Below, piece by piece: positions 8,081 through 14,464 of a stretch of DNA of 58,686 nucleotides. The DNA lies in contig PBMX01000033.1 of the NCBI GenBank assembly GCA_002722935.1, forward strand, positions 1 to 58,686, in the 5' to 3' direction. The first letter of the stretch is position 1. Every line of letters begins with the position of its first letter. The notes beneath the pieces were generated by a model, which saw only the letters and a program-made list of their open reading frames with translations, had not been told where the DNA came from and ran no database searches. The translations under genes and the position numbers were made by a program. The DNA is from Phycisphaerae bacterium. GTDB taxonomy: Bacteria; Planctomycetota; Phycisphaerae; Phycisphaerales; SM1A02.

Positions 8081-8248
8081 ATGGATGCATATGAACGTCT
8101 GAAGAGTCTCGTCGAAAACGTCGCCGATGATGTCGCCAAGTGCGAAGGTGGCAACAAGGCGGCTGGAACACGTGTCCGAAAGGGCATGCAGGAAATCAAG
8201 GCTGCAGCGCAGGACGTCAGGAAAGCCGTCCTTGAAGCACGCACCTGA
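8081..8248 (+). CDS. Histone H1-like (Hc1 family) nucleoid protein, 55 residues
   Basis: A 55-residue basic, helical protein. The central GGNKAAGTRVRKGMQEIK segment matches the conserved core of bacterial histone H1-like/Hc1 proteins of Chlamydiae, Bacteroidetes and Planctomycetes, where it is read as GNKAA-RVR. These proteins bind DNA and compact the nucleoid. The Lys/Arg-rich tail of chlamydial Hc1 is absent, so this is the bare domain. The ribosome binding site GAGGG lies 7 nt before the ATG. The gene stands alone between a promoter region with a phased repeat and a strong hairpin, suggesting a short, possibly abundant mRNA. Confidence 0.78.
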   Translation: MDAYERLKSLVENVADDVAKCEGGNKAAGTRVRKGMQEIKAAAQDVRKAVLEART

Positions 8249-8271
8249 TACTGCACTCGACACACGAGTAC

Positions 8272-8305
8272 CGACACACGCCGAGCATCAGCTCGGCGTG
8301 TGTCG
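8272..8305 (+). terminator. Perfect 14-bp hairpin after the H1-like gene
   Basis: CGACACACGCCGAG (8272-8285) pairs perfectly with its complement at 8292-8305 around the loop CATCAG. It begins 23 nt after the H1-like stop. Only TT follows, so it may act as a terminator with help or as a 3'-end stabiliser. Confidence 0.6.
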
Positions 8306-8348
8306 TTCCCGGCTGGAAGATCGTATCCTGCTGACCTAGGAACACCAC

Positions 8349-8831
8349 GTGCCATCGGATCCCCTCTTCGACATCTCGACCATCGACCTCGACCAGGTAG
8401 CAATTCCCGCGGAAGCGATCTCCGACTACAACCCGCAGTCCGGGGACATGCGCCATCTGGATCATGTCATCTGGCTCGATGACGATCTCTCGTGCGGACT
8501 CGGCGTGAAGCATGTGCGCGAGGATGAGTTCTGGGTTCCGGGGCACATTCCCGGCCGACCGCTGCTTCCGGGCGTTCTCATGATCGAAGCCGCTGCCCAG
8601 CTGAGCAGTGTGCTCTACCAGCAGCGAATGGACTCCTCCGGAGAGAAGTCGTTCCTCGGTTTCACTCGCTGCGACAACTGCGCCTTCCGCGGACAGGTCG
8701 TACCGGGCGATGTCCTGTACCTGCTCGTGAAGGAGAAGAAGTTCGGAGACCGCAGGTTCAGTTGCGAAGCGCAGGGAATCGTCGAGGGAACGATCGTCTT
8801 CGAAGTCGACATCACCGGGATGCGGATCTGA
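8349..8831 (+). CDS. fabZ: FabZ-like 3-hydroxyacyl-ACP dehydratase (hotdog fold)
   Basis: A 160-residue hotdog-fold protein. FWVPGHIPGRPLLPGVLMIE carries the catalytic His and Glu of the FabZ/FabA family (H-x-PG-P-x-PGV-xxE), followed by AAAQLSSVL. FabZ dehydrates 3-hydroxyacyl-ACP in fatty acid synthesis. The N-terminal 40 residues are longer than in E. coli FabZ and the gene stands alone, so a role in a special lipid pathway is also possible. The start is GTG at 8349 with AGGA 9 nt before it. It converges on the Trp-rich protein gene with one base between the stops. Confidence 0.8.
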   Translation: MPSDPLFDISTIDLDQVAIPAEAISDYNPQSGDMRHLDHVIWLDDDLSCGLGVKHVREDEFWVPGHIPGRPLLPGVLMIEAAAQLSSVLYQQRMDSSGEKSFLGFTRCDNCAFRGQVVPGDVLYLLVKEKKFGDRRFSCEAQGIVEGTIVFEVDITGMRI

Positions 8832-8832
8832 T

Positions 8833-9276
8833 CTACGGACCACCGAGCACGGCGAAGCGCATGCCGCTGCTGCCGACGACGAACGTACGGTCGCACTGAG
8901 GCCACCCGATCGTCCAGCTGACACAGCCCCAACCCCAGGGCCACCACGTTCCCCAGATTCGAGGACCGTTGAAGTACCAGGAGTCGACCTCGTAGGGGTC
9001 GTACCAGGGATCTCCCGCTCGATGACGTCGAGGTGACACGGAGTAGACCTGGTAGGGAGCCTGCCGGTGCAGGGCGTATCGTTTCAGTGCCTCGGACCCG
9101 TCGGCCGAGGAGGCAACGGCCTGGTGTGCACTGGCGAACATGTCCAGGACGACCAGGGAAGTGCCACCCGCCTGGACCGGAGGAGGCATGCTGATCACCG
9201 TATCGCCCTGCGCGGAATGCAGCCCGGAAGCCAGGACCGCAAGGACGGATATGACATGTCGAAACTGAAAGATCAC
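8833..9276 (-). CDS. Exported tryptophan-rich protein of unknown function
   Basis: I do not recognise this protein of about 147 residues. It starts with a likely signal peptide (FRHVISVLAVLASGLHSAQG, cleavage near residue 25). The C-terminal third is very rich in Trp, Tyr and Gly, with RIWGTWWPWGWGCVSW at its centre, and holds two cysteines that could form a disulphide. GTG 9276 is preferred because GGAGG lies 5 nt upstream; the TTG one codon earlier is too close. TACAAT at 9299-9304 (minus strand) may be the -10 box. Function cannot be inferred from the neighbours, a FabZ-like gene and manA. Confidence 0.6.
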   Translation of the reverse strand: MIFQFRHVISVLAVLASGLHSAQGDTVISMPPPVQAGGTSLVVLDMFASAHQAVASSADGSEALKRYALHRQAPYQVYSVSPRRHRAGDPWYDPYEVDSWYFNGPRIWGTWWPWGWGCVSWTIGWPQCDRTFVVGSSGMRFAVLGGP

Positions 9277-9298
9277 CAATACCTCCGATGCTCACTGT

Positions 9299-9304
9299 AT
9301 TGTA
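9299..9304 (-). promoter_or_regulatory. Candidate -10 box between the Trp-rich gene and manA
   Basis: TACAAT on the minus strand lies 22 nt before the GTG at 9276. Its complement, TATTGTA on the plus strand, could serve manA, so this AT-rich spot may be a shared divergent promoter. Confidence 0.35.
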
Positions 9305-9348
9305 GATCGAGCCGGCACCAGGGCCGGTGAAATCCAGGGAAAGCCTGC

Positions 9349-10320
9349 ATGGACTACACGCCCCTGACATTCGCACCCATTCTCAAGCCCAAGGTCTGGG
9401 GTGGACGGAGGCTCGAGCATTGGGGCAAGCAGCTGCCGGCCGCCGTGAACATCGGTGAATCCTGGGAACTGGCCGACCTCCCGCCCGAGATCGAGAATGG
9501 ATGTTCGATCGTGGATGAAGGAACCGCGGCCGGAACCTCGCTGCGACGACTGGTTGAACAGGATCCCGAGGGAATCCTCGGACGACTGTCGGATTCCTGT
9601 CGTGACGGGTTTCCACTCCTTCTGAAATTTCTCGATGCCCGTGAATCCCTCTCCGTCCAGGTTCATCCTGATGCGGCCTATGCACGGGCCAATCCAGGGG
9701 CGCACCTGAAGACGGAGTCGTGGCTGGGCCTTGAAGCCGAACCTGGAGCCGTCATCTACAAGGGAGTTCGCGAAGGCGTGACACGCGAGGACTTCGCCTC
9801 CGCGATCCGGGAGGGTTCGGTGATCGACCAGCTCGTGGAAGTTCCCGTGAAGGCCGGCGACGTACATGATCTTCCAAGCGGGACCTGCCACGCCCTTGGC
9901 GGCGGTGTCCTCGTCGCCGAGATCCAGACACCGAGCGACACCACGTTCCGGGTCTTCGACTGGGGACGGACCGATCGCGAACTGCACATCGAGCAGGCGC
10001 TTGAGTGCATCCGGTTCGCCCCACCGGATCCGACACCGGAAGCCGTGGTCATCGACTCCGGGGATCTCAGGACGAGTCTTCTCTCGAAGACCCCGTTCTA
10101 CGCCGTCGAGCGAATCGAGAACGACGTGAAATCGACGATACCCACGGCGACCGATGATGCCCCCGAAGTCCTGATGATGATCGATGGAAAAGCCTCTCTC
10201 GGCGATACGCACCTGCCCCCCGGACGAACGGTCCTGCTGCCGGCAAAGCTTGCGCCCCTGGAACTTCAACTCGACGAAGGTTCATCACTCCTTCGAATCA
10301 CCGTCGATCACGACGGGTGA
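9349..10320 (+). CDS. manA: Mannose-6-phosphate isomerase, type I
   Basis: A 323-residue cupin-type zinc isomerase that interconverts fructose 6-phosphate and mannose 6-phosphate, feeding GDP-mannose and surface glycan synthesis. LKPKVWGGRRLEHWGK is the N-terminal family motif. QVHPD and KTESW supply zinc ligands, and LPSGTCHALGGGVLVAEIQ gives the last His and the cupin core. YTPLTFAPILKPKVWG is typical of the short form found in Firmicutes and Planctomycetota. GGGAAA lies 7-8 nt before the ATG. A weak hairpin follows the stop. Confidence 0.93.
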   Translation: MDYTPLTFAPILKPKVWGGRRLEHWGKQLPAAVNIGESWELADLPPEIENGCSIVDEGTAAGTSLRRLVEQDPEGILGRLSDSCRDGFPLLLKFLDARESLSVQVHPDAAYARANPGAHLKTESWLGLEAEPGAVIYKGVREGVTREDFASAIREGSVIDQLVEVPVKAGDVHDLPSGTCHALGGGVLVAEIQTPSDTTFRVFDWGRTDRELHIEQALECIRFAPPDPTPEAVVIDSGDLRTSLLSKTPFYAVERIENDVKSTIPTATDDAPEVLMMIDGKASLGDTHLPPGRTVLLPAKLAPLELQLDEGSSLLRITVDHDG

Positions 10321-10322
10321 TT

Positions 10323-10342
10323 GCCCGCAATTATCGGGCTTT
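10323..10342 (+). terminator. Weak hairpin after manA
   Basis: GCCCG and CGGGC form a 5-bp stem around a 7-nt loop and are followed by TTT. The stem is short, so termination would be partial. Confidence 0.35.
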
Positions 10343-10447
10343 GAAAAAAGGTAGAGCAAGATTGCAGTCGGAGCCGATGTCTCTCCCCGGCCCGGAAGGT
10401 CAGGACCAGGACTGACCCCCGGCATGGAACAGGAAGAGGCGGCTTGC

Positions 10448-10681
10448 ATGAAGATCGACGGATTCAATCCCTGTGGGTTCCTGCGCATACAGCGCCCGAC
10501 CTGCATCACCCACACGACCGACCGTGTACCGGTCGCGGCACGTGTGTCGTCTGGAGTCGAGTTCGAAACTCCGTCCATCCCGGGTCATCCAGGAACACTC
10601 TCCTTCTACACCCGCGCGGCGGACCGCGTTGAAGCCGCGATCAACGACATCGTCGGCCAGCACATCGATGTTCGCGGGTAG
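10448..10681 (+). CDS. Small conserved-looking protein, unknown function
   Basis: I do not recognise this 77-residue protein. It begins MKIDGFNPCGFLRIQRP and ends AADRVEAAINDIVGQHIDVR, with a Pro/Gly linker between; there is no signal peptide or membrane segment. The start at 10448 is chosen because AGGAAGAGG lies 7 nt upstream; the ATG at 10424 would put that site inside the gene. It ends 3 bp before the convergent proS stop. Codon use resembles its neighbours, which supports a real gene. Confidence 0.6.
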   Translation: MKIDGFNPCGFLRIQRPTCITHTTDRVPVAARVSSGVEFETPSIPGHPGTLSFYTRAADRVEAAINDIVGQHIDVRG

Positions 10682-10684
10682 TTC

Positions 10685-12205
10685 CTAGTAGCTCTTGCCC
10701 CAGGTGACGCGCTGCGTGCTGGGCTGACCAGTGAAGGGGCATGTGCCGGGATCATCCTCGCCCTCGAGCGGCAGGCAACGGATGGTGACCCCGAGGTCGT
10801 TCTTGATCTGTTCCTCAACCTGGCGATCTCCGCAGAAATGCGTGCGAGCGAAGCCGCCGTGGATCGGGGTGGGATCTCCCTCGGGAGAGGCGAAGAAGGA
10901 TTCGAAGTCCTCCCTGGTGTCGATGTCATGCGTATGTTCCTCGCGGAAGGCCAGGGCTCGATCGAAACACCCCTGCTGCATTTCCTCGAGTATCGACTGG
11001 ATGTTGGAGAGAAACTGCTCCCGCCCGATCGATTCCTTGTCCTTGGGTGACTTGTCACGCCGACCCATGAAGACCGAGTCGGATTCCATGTCCCGTGGAC
11101 CGATCTCGAGCCTGACGGGCACGCCCTTCTTGATCCAGGACCAGGTCTTCTCTCCACCGCGGATGTCACGTTCATCCAGTTCCACCTCGAGCGGGCGACC
11201 GAGCCAGTGCTGTGAACGAATGTCATCCGCGAGTTTGCGGCAGTAGGACAGGACCGAATCCGGATCGTCGGCCTTGAAGGTGATGGGCATGATCACGACG
11301 TGCGCCGGAGCCAGTCGCGGGGGAAGCACGAGCCCGTCATCATCCGAATGGGTCATCAGGAGTCCACCGATGAGGCGTGTCGACACGCCCCAGGACGTCG
11401 TCCATGCATGCTCCCGCTCACCCTGTTCGCTCAGGTAGACGATGTCCTGCGCACGAGCGAAGTTCTGCCCGAGGAAGTGGGATGTCCCTGCCTGGAGACC
11501 CTTGCGATCCTGCATCATGGCCTCGATGCAGAGCGTGTCGACCGCGCCGGGGAAACGCTCGGCTTCGGATTTCCGACCTCGGAGAACCGGCATCGCCATC
11601 CAGTCCTCGCAGAACTCCGCGTAGACATCGAGCATCCGTTGCGTGTGTTCCCTCGCCTCCGCCTCGGTGGCATGGGCGGTATGACCTTCCTGCCAGAGGA
11701 ACTCCGATGTCCTGAGGAAGAGGCGTGTCCGCATCTCCCAGCGAACGACGTTGGCCCACTGGTTGATCAGAAGGGGCAGGTCCCTGTAGGACTCGACCCA
11801 TCGGGAGAATGCCTCCCCGATGATGGTTTCCGACGTCGGCCTGACGACCAGCGGCTCATCGAGTTCACCTGCCGGGACGAGACCGCCGTCCGGTCCGGCC
11901 TCGAGTCGATGATGTGTGACCACGGCGCACTCCTTCGCGAAGCCCTCGACGTGCTCGGCTTCCTGTTCGAGGAACCGCTTCGGGATGAACAAAGGGAAAT
12001 AGGCGTTCTTGTGACCCGTGGCCTTGAACATGCCGTCAAGGACCGACTGGACCCGTTCCCACACCGCATAGCCCCAGGGCTTGATGATCATGCAGCCTCG
12101 AACCGGCGAGGGCTCGGCGAGGTCCGCTGCACGAACGACCTGCTGGTACCACTCCGGGTAGTTCTCGGCTCGCACGGGGGTGATGGCTGTCTTGGCCTTC
12201 GACAT
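10685..12205 (-). CDS. proS: Prolyl-tRNA synthetase, archaeal/eukaryal type
   Basis: A class II aminoacyl-tRNA synthetase charging tRNA-Pro, 506 residues from the ATG at 12205. IKPWGYAVWERVQ is motif 1 of the archaeal/eukaryal group; VVRPTSETIIGEAFSRW and RWEMRTRLFLRTSEFLWQEG cover the ATP/proline site and motif 2. The protein lacks the editing insertion of the long bacterial form and ends in Tyr, as the short type does. TATACT lies 7 nt before the ATG with no ribosome binding site, suggesting a leaderless mRNA. It is divergent from the prenyltransferase gene. Confidence 0.93.
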   Translation of the reverse strand: MSKAKTAITPVRAENYPEWYQQVVRAADLAEPSPVRGCMIIKPWGYAVWERVQSVLDGMFKATGHKNAYFPLFIPKRFLEQEAEHVEGFAKECAVVTHHRLEAGPDGGLVPAGELDEPLVVRPTSETIIGEAFSRWVESYRDLPLLINQWANVVRWEMRTRLFLRTSEFLWQEGHTAHATEAEAREHTQRMLDVYAEFCEDWMAMPVLRGRKSEAERFPGAVDTLCIEAMMQDRKGLQAGTSHFLGQNFARAQDIVYLSEQGEREHAWTTSWGVSTRLIGGLLMTHSDDDGLVLPPRLAPAHVVIMPITFKADDPDSVLSYCRKLADDIRSQHWLGRPLEVELDERDIRGGEKTWSWIKKGVPVRLEIGPRDMESDSVFMGRRDKSPKDKESIGREQFLSNIQSILEEMQQGCFDRALAFREEHTHDIDTREDFESFFASPEGDPTPIHGGFARTHFCGDRQVEEQIKNDLGVTIRCLPLEGEDDPGTCPFTGQPSTQRVTWGKSY

Positions 12206-12212
12206 GGGCGGC

Positions 12213-12218
12213 AGTATA
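12213..12218 (-). promoter_or_regulatory. Candidate -10 box for leaderless proS
   Basis: TATACT on the minus strand, 7 nt before the ATG at 12205. No Shine-Dalgarno sequence is present between them. Confidence 0.5.
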
Positions 12219-12256
12219 GGTCCACTGCGTGGAAGAAGTGACTTCATGCGACCGGG

Positions 12257-12262
12257 TAGAAT
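12257..12262 (+). promoter_or_regulatory. Candidate -10 box for leaderless prenyltransferase gene
   Basis: TAGAAT on the plus strand, 8 nt before the ATG at 12271. No Shine-Dalgarno sequence is present between them. Confidence 0.5.
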
Positions 12263-12270
12263 CGATCTTC

Positions 12271-13191
12271 ATGTCGACGCCGGCATCACGCTCCCATTCT
12301 CCCCTGGACTCGATCCGCACCATGGCGGGAGACATCAAGATTGCGCACAGCGTCTTCGCGCTGCCCTTCGCTCTGCTGGCGGCATTCATGGCCGGTGCAG
12401 CGGGAATGGTGACGAATGAATGGAGTCGGTTCGGCTGGCAACTGCTGCTGGTGGTGCTTGCCATGATCCTCGGACGTACCTGGGCCATGCTGGCCAATCG
12501 CCTGCTCGACCATCGTCTTGATGCACTCAATCCACGTACCTCCGGCCGGGCCATTCCCAGTGGACGACTTCACGTTCGCCACGCCATGGCCGGCCTTGCC
12601 TTCAGTGGAGTCGGGTTCCTGATCGTCTGCAGCGGGTTTCTCCTGCTGGATGGAAATCCCTGGCCGATCATCCTGTCCGTTCCCGTCCTGCTGTGGATCG
12701 GCTGCTATCCCCTCGCGAAGCGATTTACATTCCTCTGCCACGCATGGCTGGGGAGTTCGCTCGCCATGAGCCCCCTTGCAGCGGCCCTGGCCATCCAGCC
12801 GGGTGTTCTGCTGGACACTCCCTCTCTCTGGATGCTTTCGGGGATGGTCCTGGCCTGGGTAACCGGGTTCGACGTCCTCTACTCGCTGCAGGATGTCGAT
12901 ATCGACAAGGACCAGGGTCTCCACAGCATGCCTGCGCGACTGGGTGTCGGGAATGCACTGTGGATCAGTCGCCTGCTGCATGCCGTGGCGGCCGGGCTGC
13001 TTCTCTTCATCGACATCGGGCCCCTCTTCTTCATCGCGAGCCTCGCGACCTGCCTCCTCCTGGTGTGGGAGCACATGGTGATCGCGCGATGGGGTACGCA
13101 GCGGATGACCCTGGCTTTCTTCACGCTCAACGGCGTGATCAGTTGTGTTCTTGGCCTTGCAGGAATCCTCGACATCCTGCTGTTCCCTTGA
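12271..13191 (+). CDS. mqnP: UbiA-family polyprenyltransferase, MqnP-like
   Basis: A 306-residue membrane enzyme expected to attach a polyprenyl chain to an aromatic ring in quinone synthesis. Both Asp motifs are present: NRLLDHRLDALNPRTSGR near residue 75, and DVLYSLQDVDIDKDQGLHS in the second half, followed by SMPARLG. The second motif with LQDVD-D--GLHSMPAR matches the MqnP branch of the futalosine menaquinone pathway better than E. coli UbiA; this is an inference from motif style. I chose ATG 12271 because TAGAAT lies 8 nt upstream; 12322 is an alternative. No other menaquinone gene is nearby. Confidence 0.8.
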   Translation: MSTPASRSHSPLDSIRTMAGDIKIAHSVFALPFALLAAFMAGAAGMVTNEWSRFGWQLLLVVLAMILGRTWAMLANRLLDHRLDALNPRTSGRAIPSGRLHVRHAMAGLAFSGVGFLIVCSGFLLLDGNPWPIILSVPVLLWIGCYPLAKRFTFLCHAWLGSSLAMSPLAAALAIQPGVLLDTPSLWMLSGMVLAWVTGFDVLYSLQDVDIDKDQGLHSMPARLGVGNALWISRLLHAVAAGLLLFIDIGPLFFIASLATCLLLVWEHMVIARWGTQRMTLAFFTLNGVISCVLGLAGILDILLFP

Positions 13192-13200
13192 CCGGGGAAG

Positions 13201-13671
13201 TCAGCCCTCGCCGGCCTCCGGGCGATCGTCGGTCAGAACATCGAACTGCAGCGCGAGGATCGACAGCAGGGACACGATGATGGCCACGGAGTACTGAGAA
13301 AGCCCGCAGGCGACGCCCACGGCCGCAGCAACCCAGATGCAGGATGCCGTGGTCACTCCATGAACCTTGCCCCTGGCCTGAATGATCGTGCCGGCACCGA
13401 TGAAGCCGATGCCACCGACGATGCCGGCGATTACGCGACTCGTATCAAGCCTCAGCATCGGGGCCGCGTCACCGAGGGTCTGCTCCGCCTCGACGAGGGC
13501 CTGCATGGCCCCGATTCCGGTCACGGTGAATGCCGCGGCGCCGAGGCTCACGAGCATCATGGTGCGCAGTCCCGCCACCTTCCCTCGCGTCCCTCGCTCC
13601 CAGCCGATGAAGGCGCCGAGTATCAGCGCCGCAAGCAGCCGGAAGAACATGTCCCAGAACGTCAGTTCCAT
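13201..13671 (-). CDS. MgtC/SapB-family membrane protein
   Basis: A 156-residue membrane protein. LLAALILGAFIGWERG, the AGLRTMMLVSLGAAAF helix and VIAGIVGGIGFIGAGTII with GVTTASCIWVAAAVGVACG are the conserved helices of the MgtC/SapB family. Some members promote survival at low magnesium or modulate F1Fo ATPase; the role here is unknown. It lacks the C-terminal ACT-like domain of the long form. TAGACT lies 6 nt before the ATG with no ribosome binding site. The SDR gene upstream ends 4 bp before this start codon, so both a shared message and its own leaderless transcript are possible. Confidence 0.88.
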   Translation of the reverse strand: MELTFWDMFFRLLAALILGAFIGWERGTRGKVAGLRTMMLVSLGAAAFTVTGIGAMQALVEAEQTLGDAAPMLRLDTSRVIAGIVGGIGFIGAGTIIQARGKVHGVTTASCIWVAAAVGVACGLSQYSVAIIVSLLSILALQFDVLTDDRPEAGEG

Positions 13672-13675
13672 GGCT

Positions 13676-14452
13676 TCAGTCTACACGACGCCTGTGTGGC
13701 GGCGTGCGCCAACGAGCGGGCAGCAGTGGGACGAGGCGTATCAGCACCTTGTACAACAGGCCTGGCACGCAGACCGCCCGACCACGCTCGACCGCCTTCC
13801 ACGCGGCACGGGCGACCCGGTCGGCATCGAGCCACATGAACCCGGGGACGCGACTGACTCGATCGGCCGAGCCATGGGCCTCGAAGAACTCGGTCCTGAC
13901 GTAGCCCGGGCACAATGCCGTCACGTTGACCCCACGTGGCCCAAGGTCCAGGTGCAATGTCCTTGAATACTGAAGGATGAACGCCTTGATCGGCCCGTAG
14001 AGGCTCCCGGAAGTCACCGAGAGATACGAAGCGACGGAGGCGACATTGATGATCCTGCCGTGTCCACGCTCAAGCATGCCTGGTGACAGGAGGCGAACGA
14101 GATCCACCCATGAACGGAGCAGGACCTGGAGGAAATCGTGGATGTCCTGCAGTGGTTGTTCATGGATCGTTCCTCCGAAGCCGTACCCGGCGTTGTTGAC
14201 GAGGATGTCGACCTCGAGGCCAAGGTCCTTGATGGACTCATGGAGGCGTACGGGTGTTCCTGGATCGGCCAGGTCCCCGGCCAGCACGTGAACGTCAACT
14301 CCGTGTCGAGCACGAAGTTCCTCTGCCAATGACATGAGTCGGTCCTCTCGCCGGGCGGTCAGGACGAGATTGCAGCCCTCCGCGGCAAGGAGATGGGCAA
14401 AGGACGCCCCGATTCCGGAGGAGGCACCCGTGATGAACGCGGTTCGAGCCAT
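13676..14452 (-). CDS. Short-chain dehydrogenase/reductase (SDR)
   Basis: A 258-residue NAD(P)-dependent oxidoreductase with the Rossmann fold. TGASSGIG binds the cofactor, NNAGYG is the second motif, VASVASYLSVTSGSLYGPIK supplies the catalytic Ser and YxxxK, and CPGYVRTEF follows. The pattern VLTARRE after the second strand (Arg-Arg) suggests NADPH preference. The substrate is unknown. TAAGAT lies 6 nt before the ATG, again without a ribosome binding site. The stop is 5 bp from the MgtC-like start. Confidence 0.88.
   Translation of the reverse strand: MARTAFITGASSGIGASFAHLLAAEGCNLVLTARREDRLMSLAEELRARHGVDVHVLAGDLADPGTPVRLHESIKDLGLEVDILVNNAGYGFGGTIHEQPLQDIHDFLQVLLRSWVDLVRLLSPGMLERGHGRIINVASVASYLSVTSGSLYGPIKAFILQYSRTLHLDLGPRGVNVTALCPGYVRTEFFEAHGSADRVSRVPGFMWLDADRVARAAWKAVERGRAVCVPGLLYKVLIRLVPLLPARWRTPPHRRRVD
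13678..13683 (-). promoter_or_regulatory. Candidate -10 box for the MgtC-like gene
   Basis: TAGACT on the minus strand, 6 nt before the ATG at 13671. It overlaps the 3' end of the SDR gene. Confidence 0.4.
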
Positions 14453-14458
14453 GCAGGC

Positions 14459-14464
14459 ATCTTA
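14459..14464 (-). promoter_or_regulatory. Candidate -10 box for the SDR gene
   Basis: TAAGAT on the minus strand, 6 nt before the ATG at 14452. It overlaps the stop region of the GH13 gene upstream. Confidence 0.35.
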
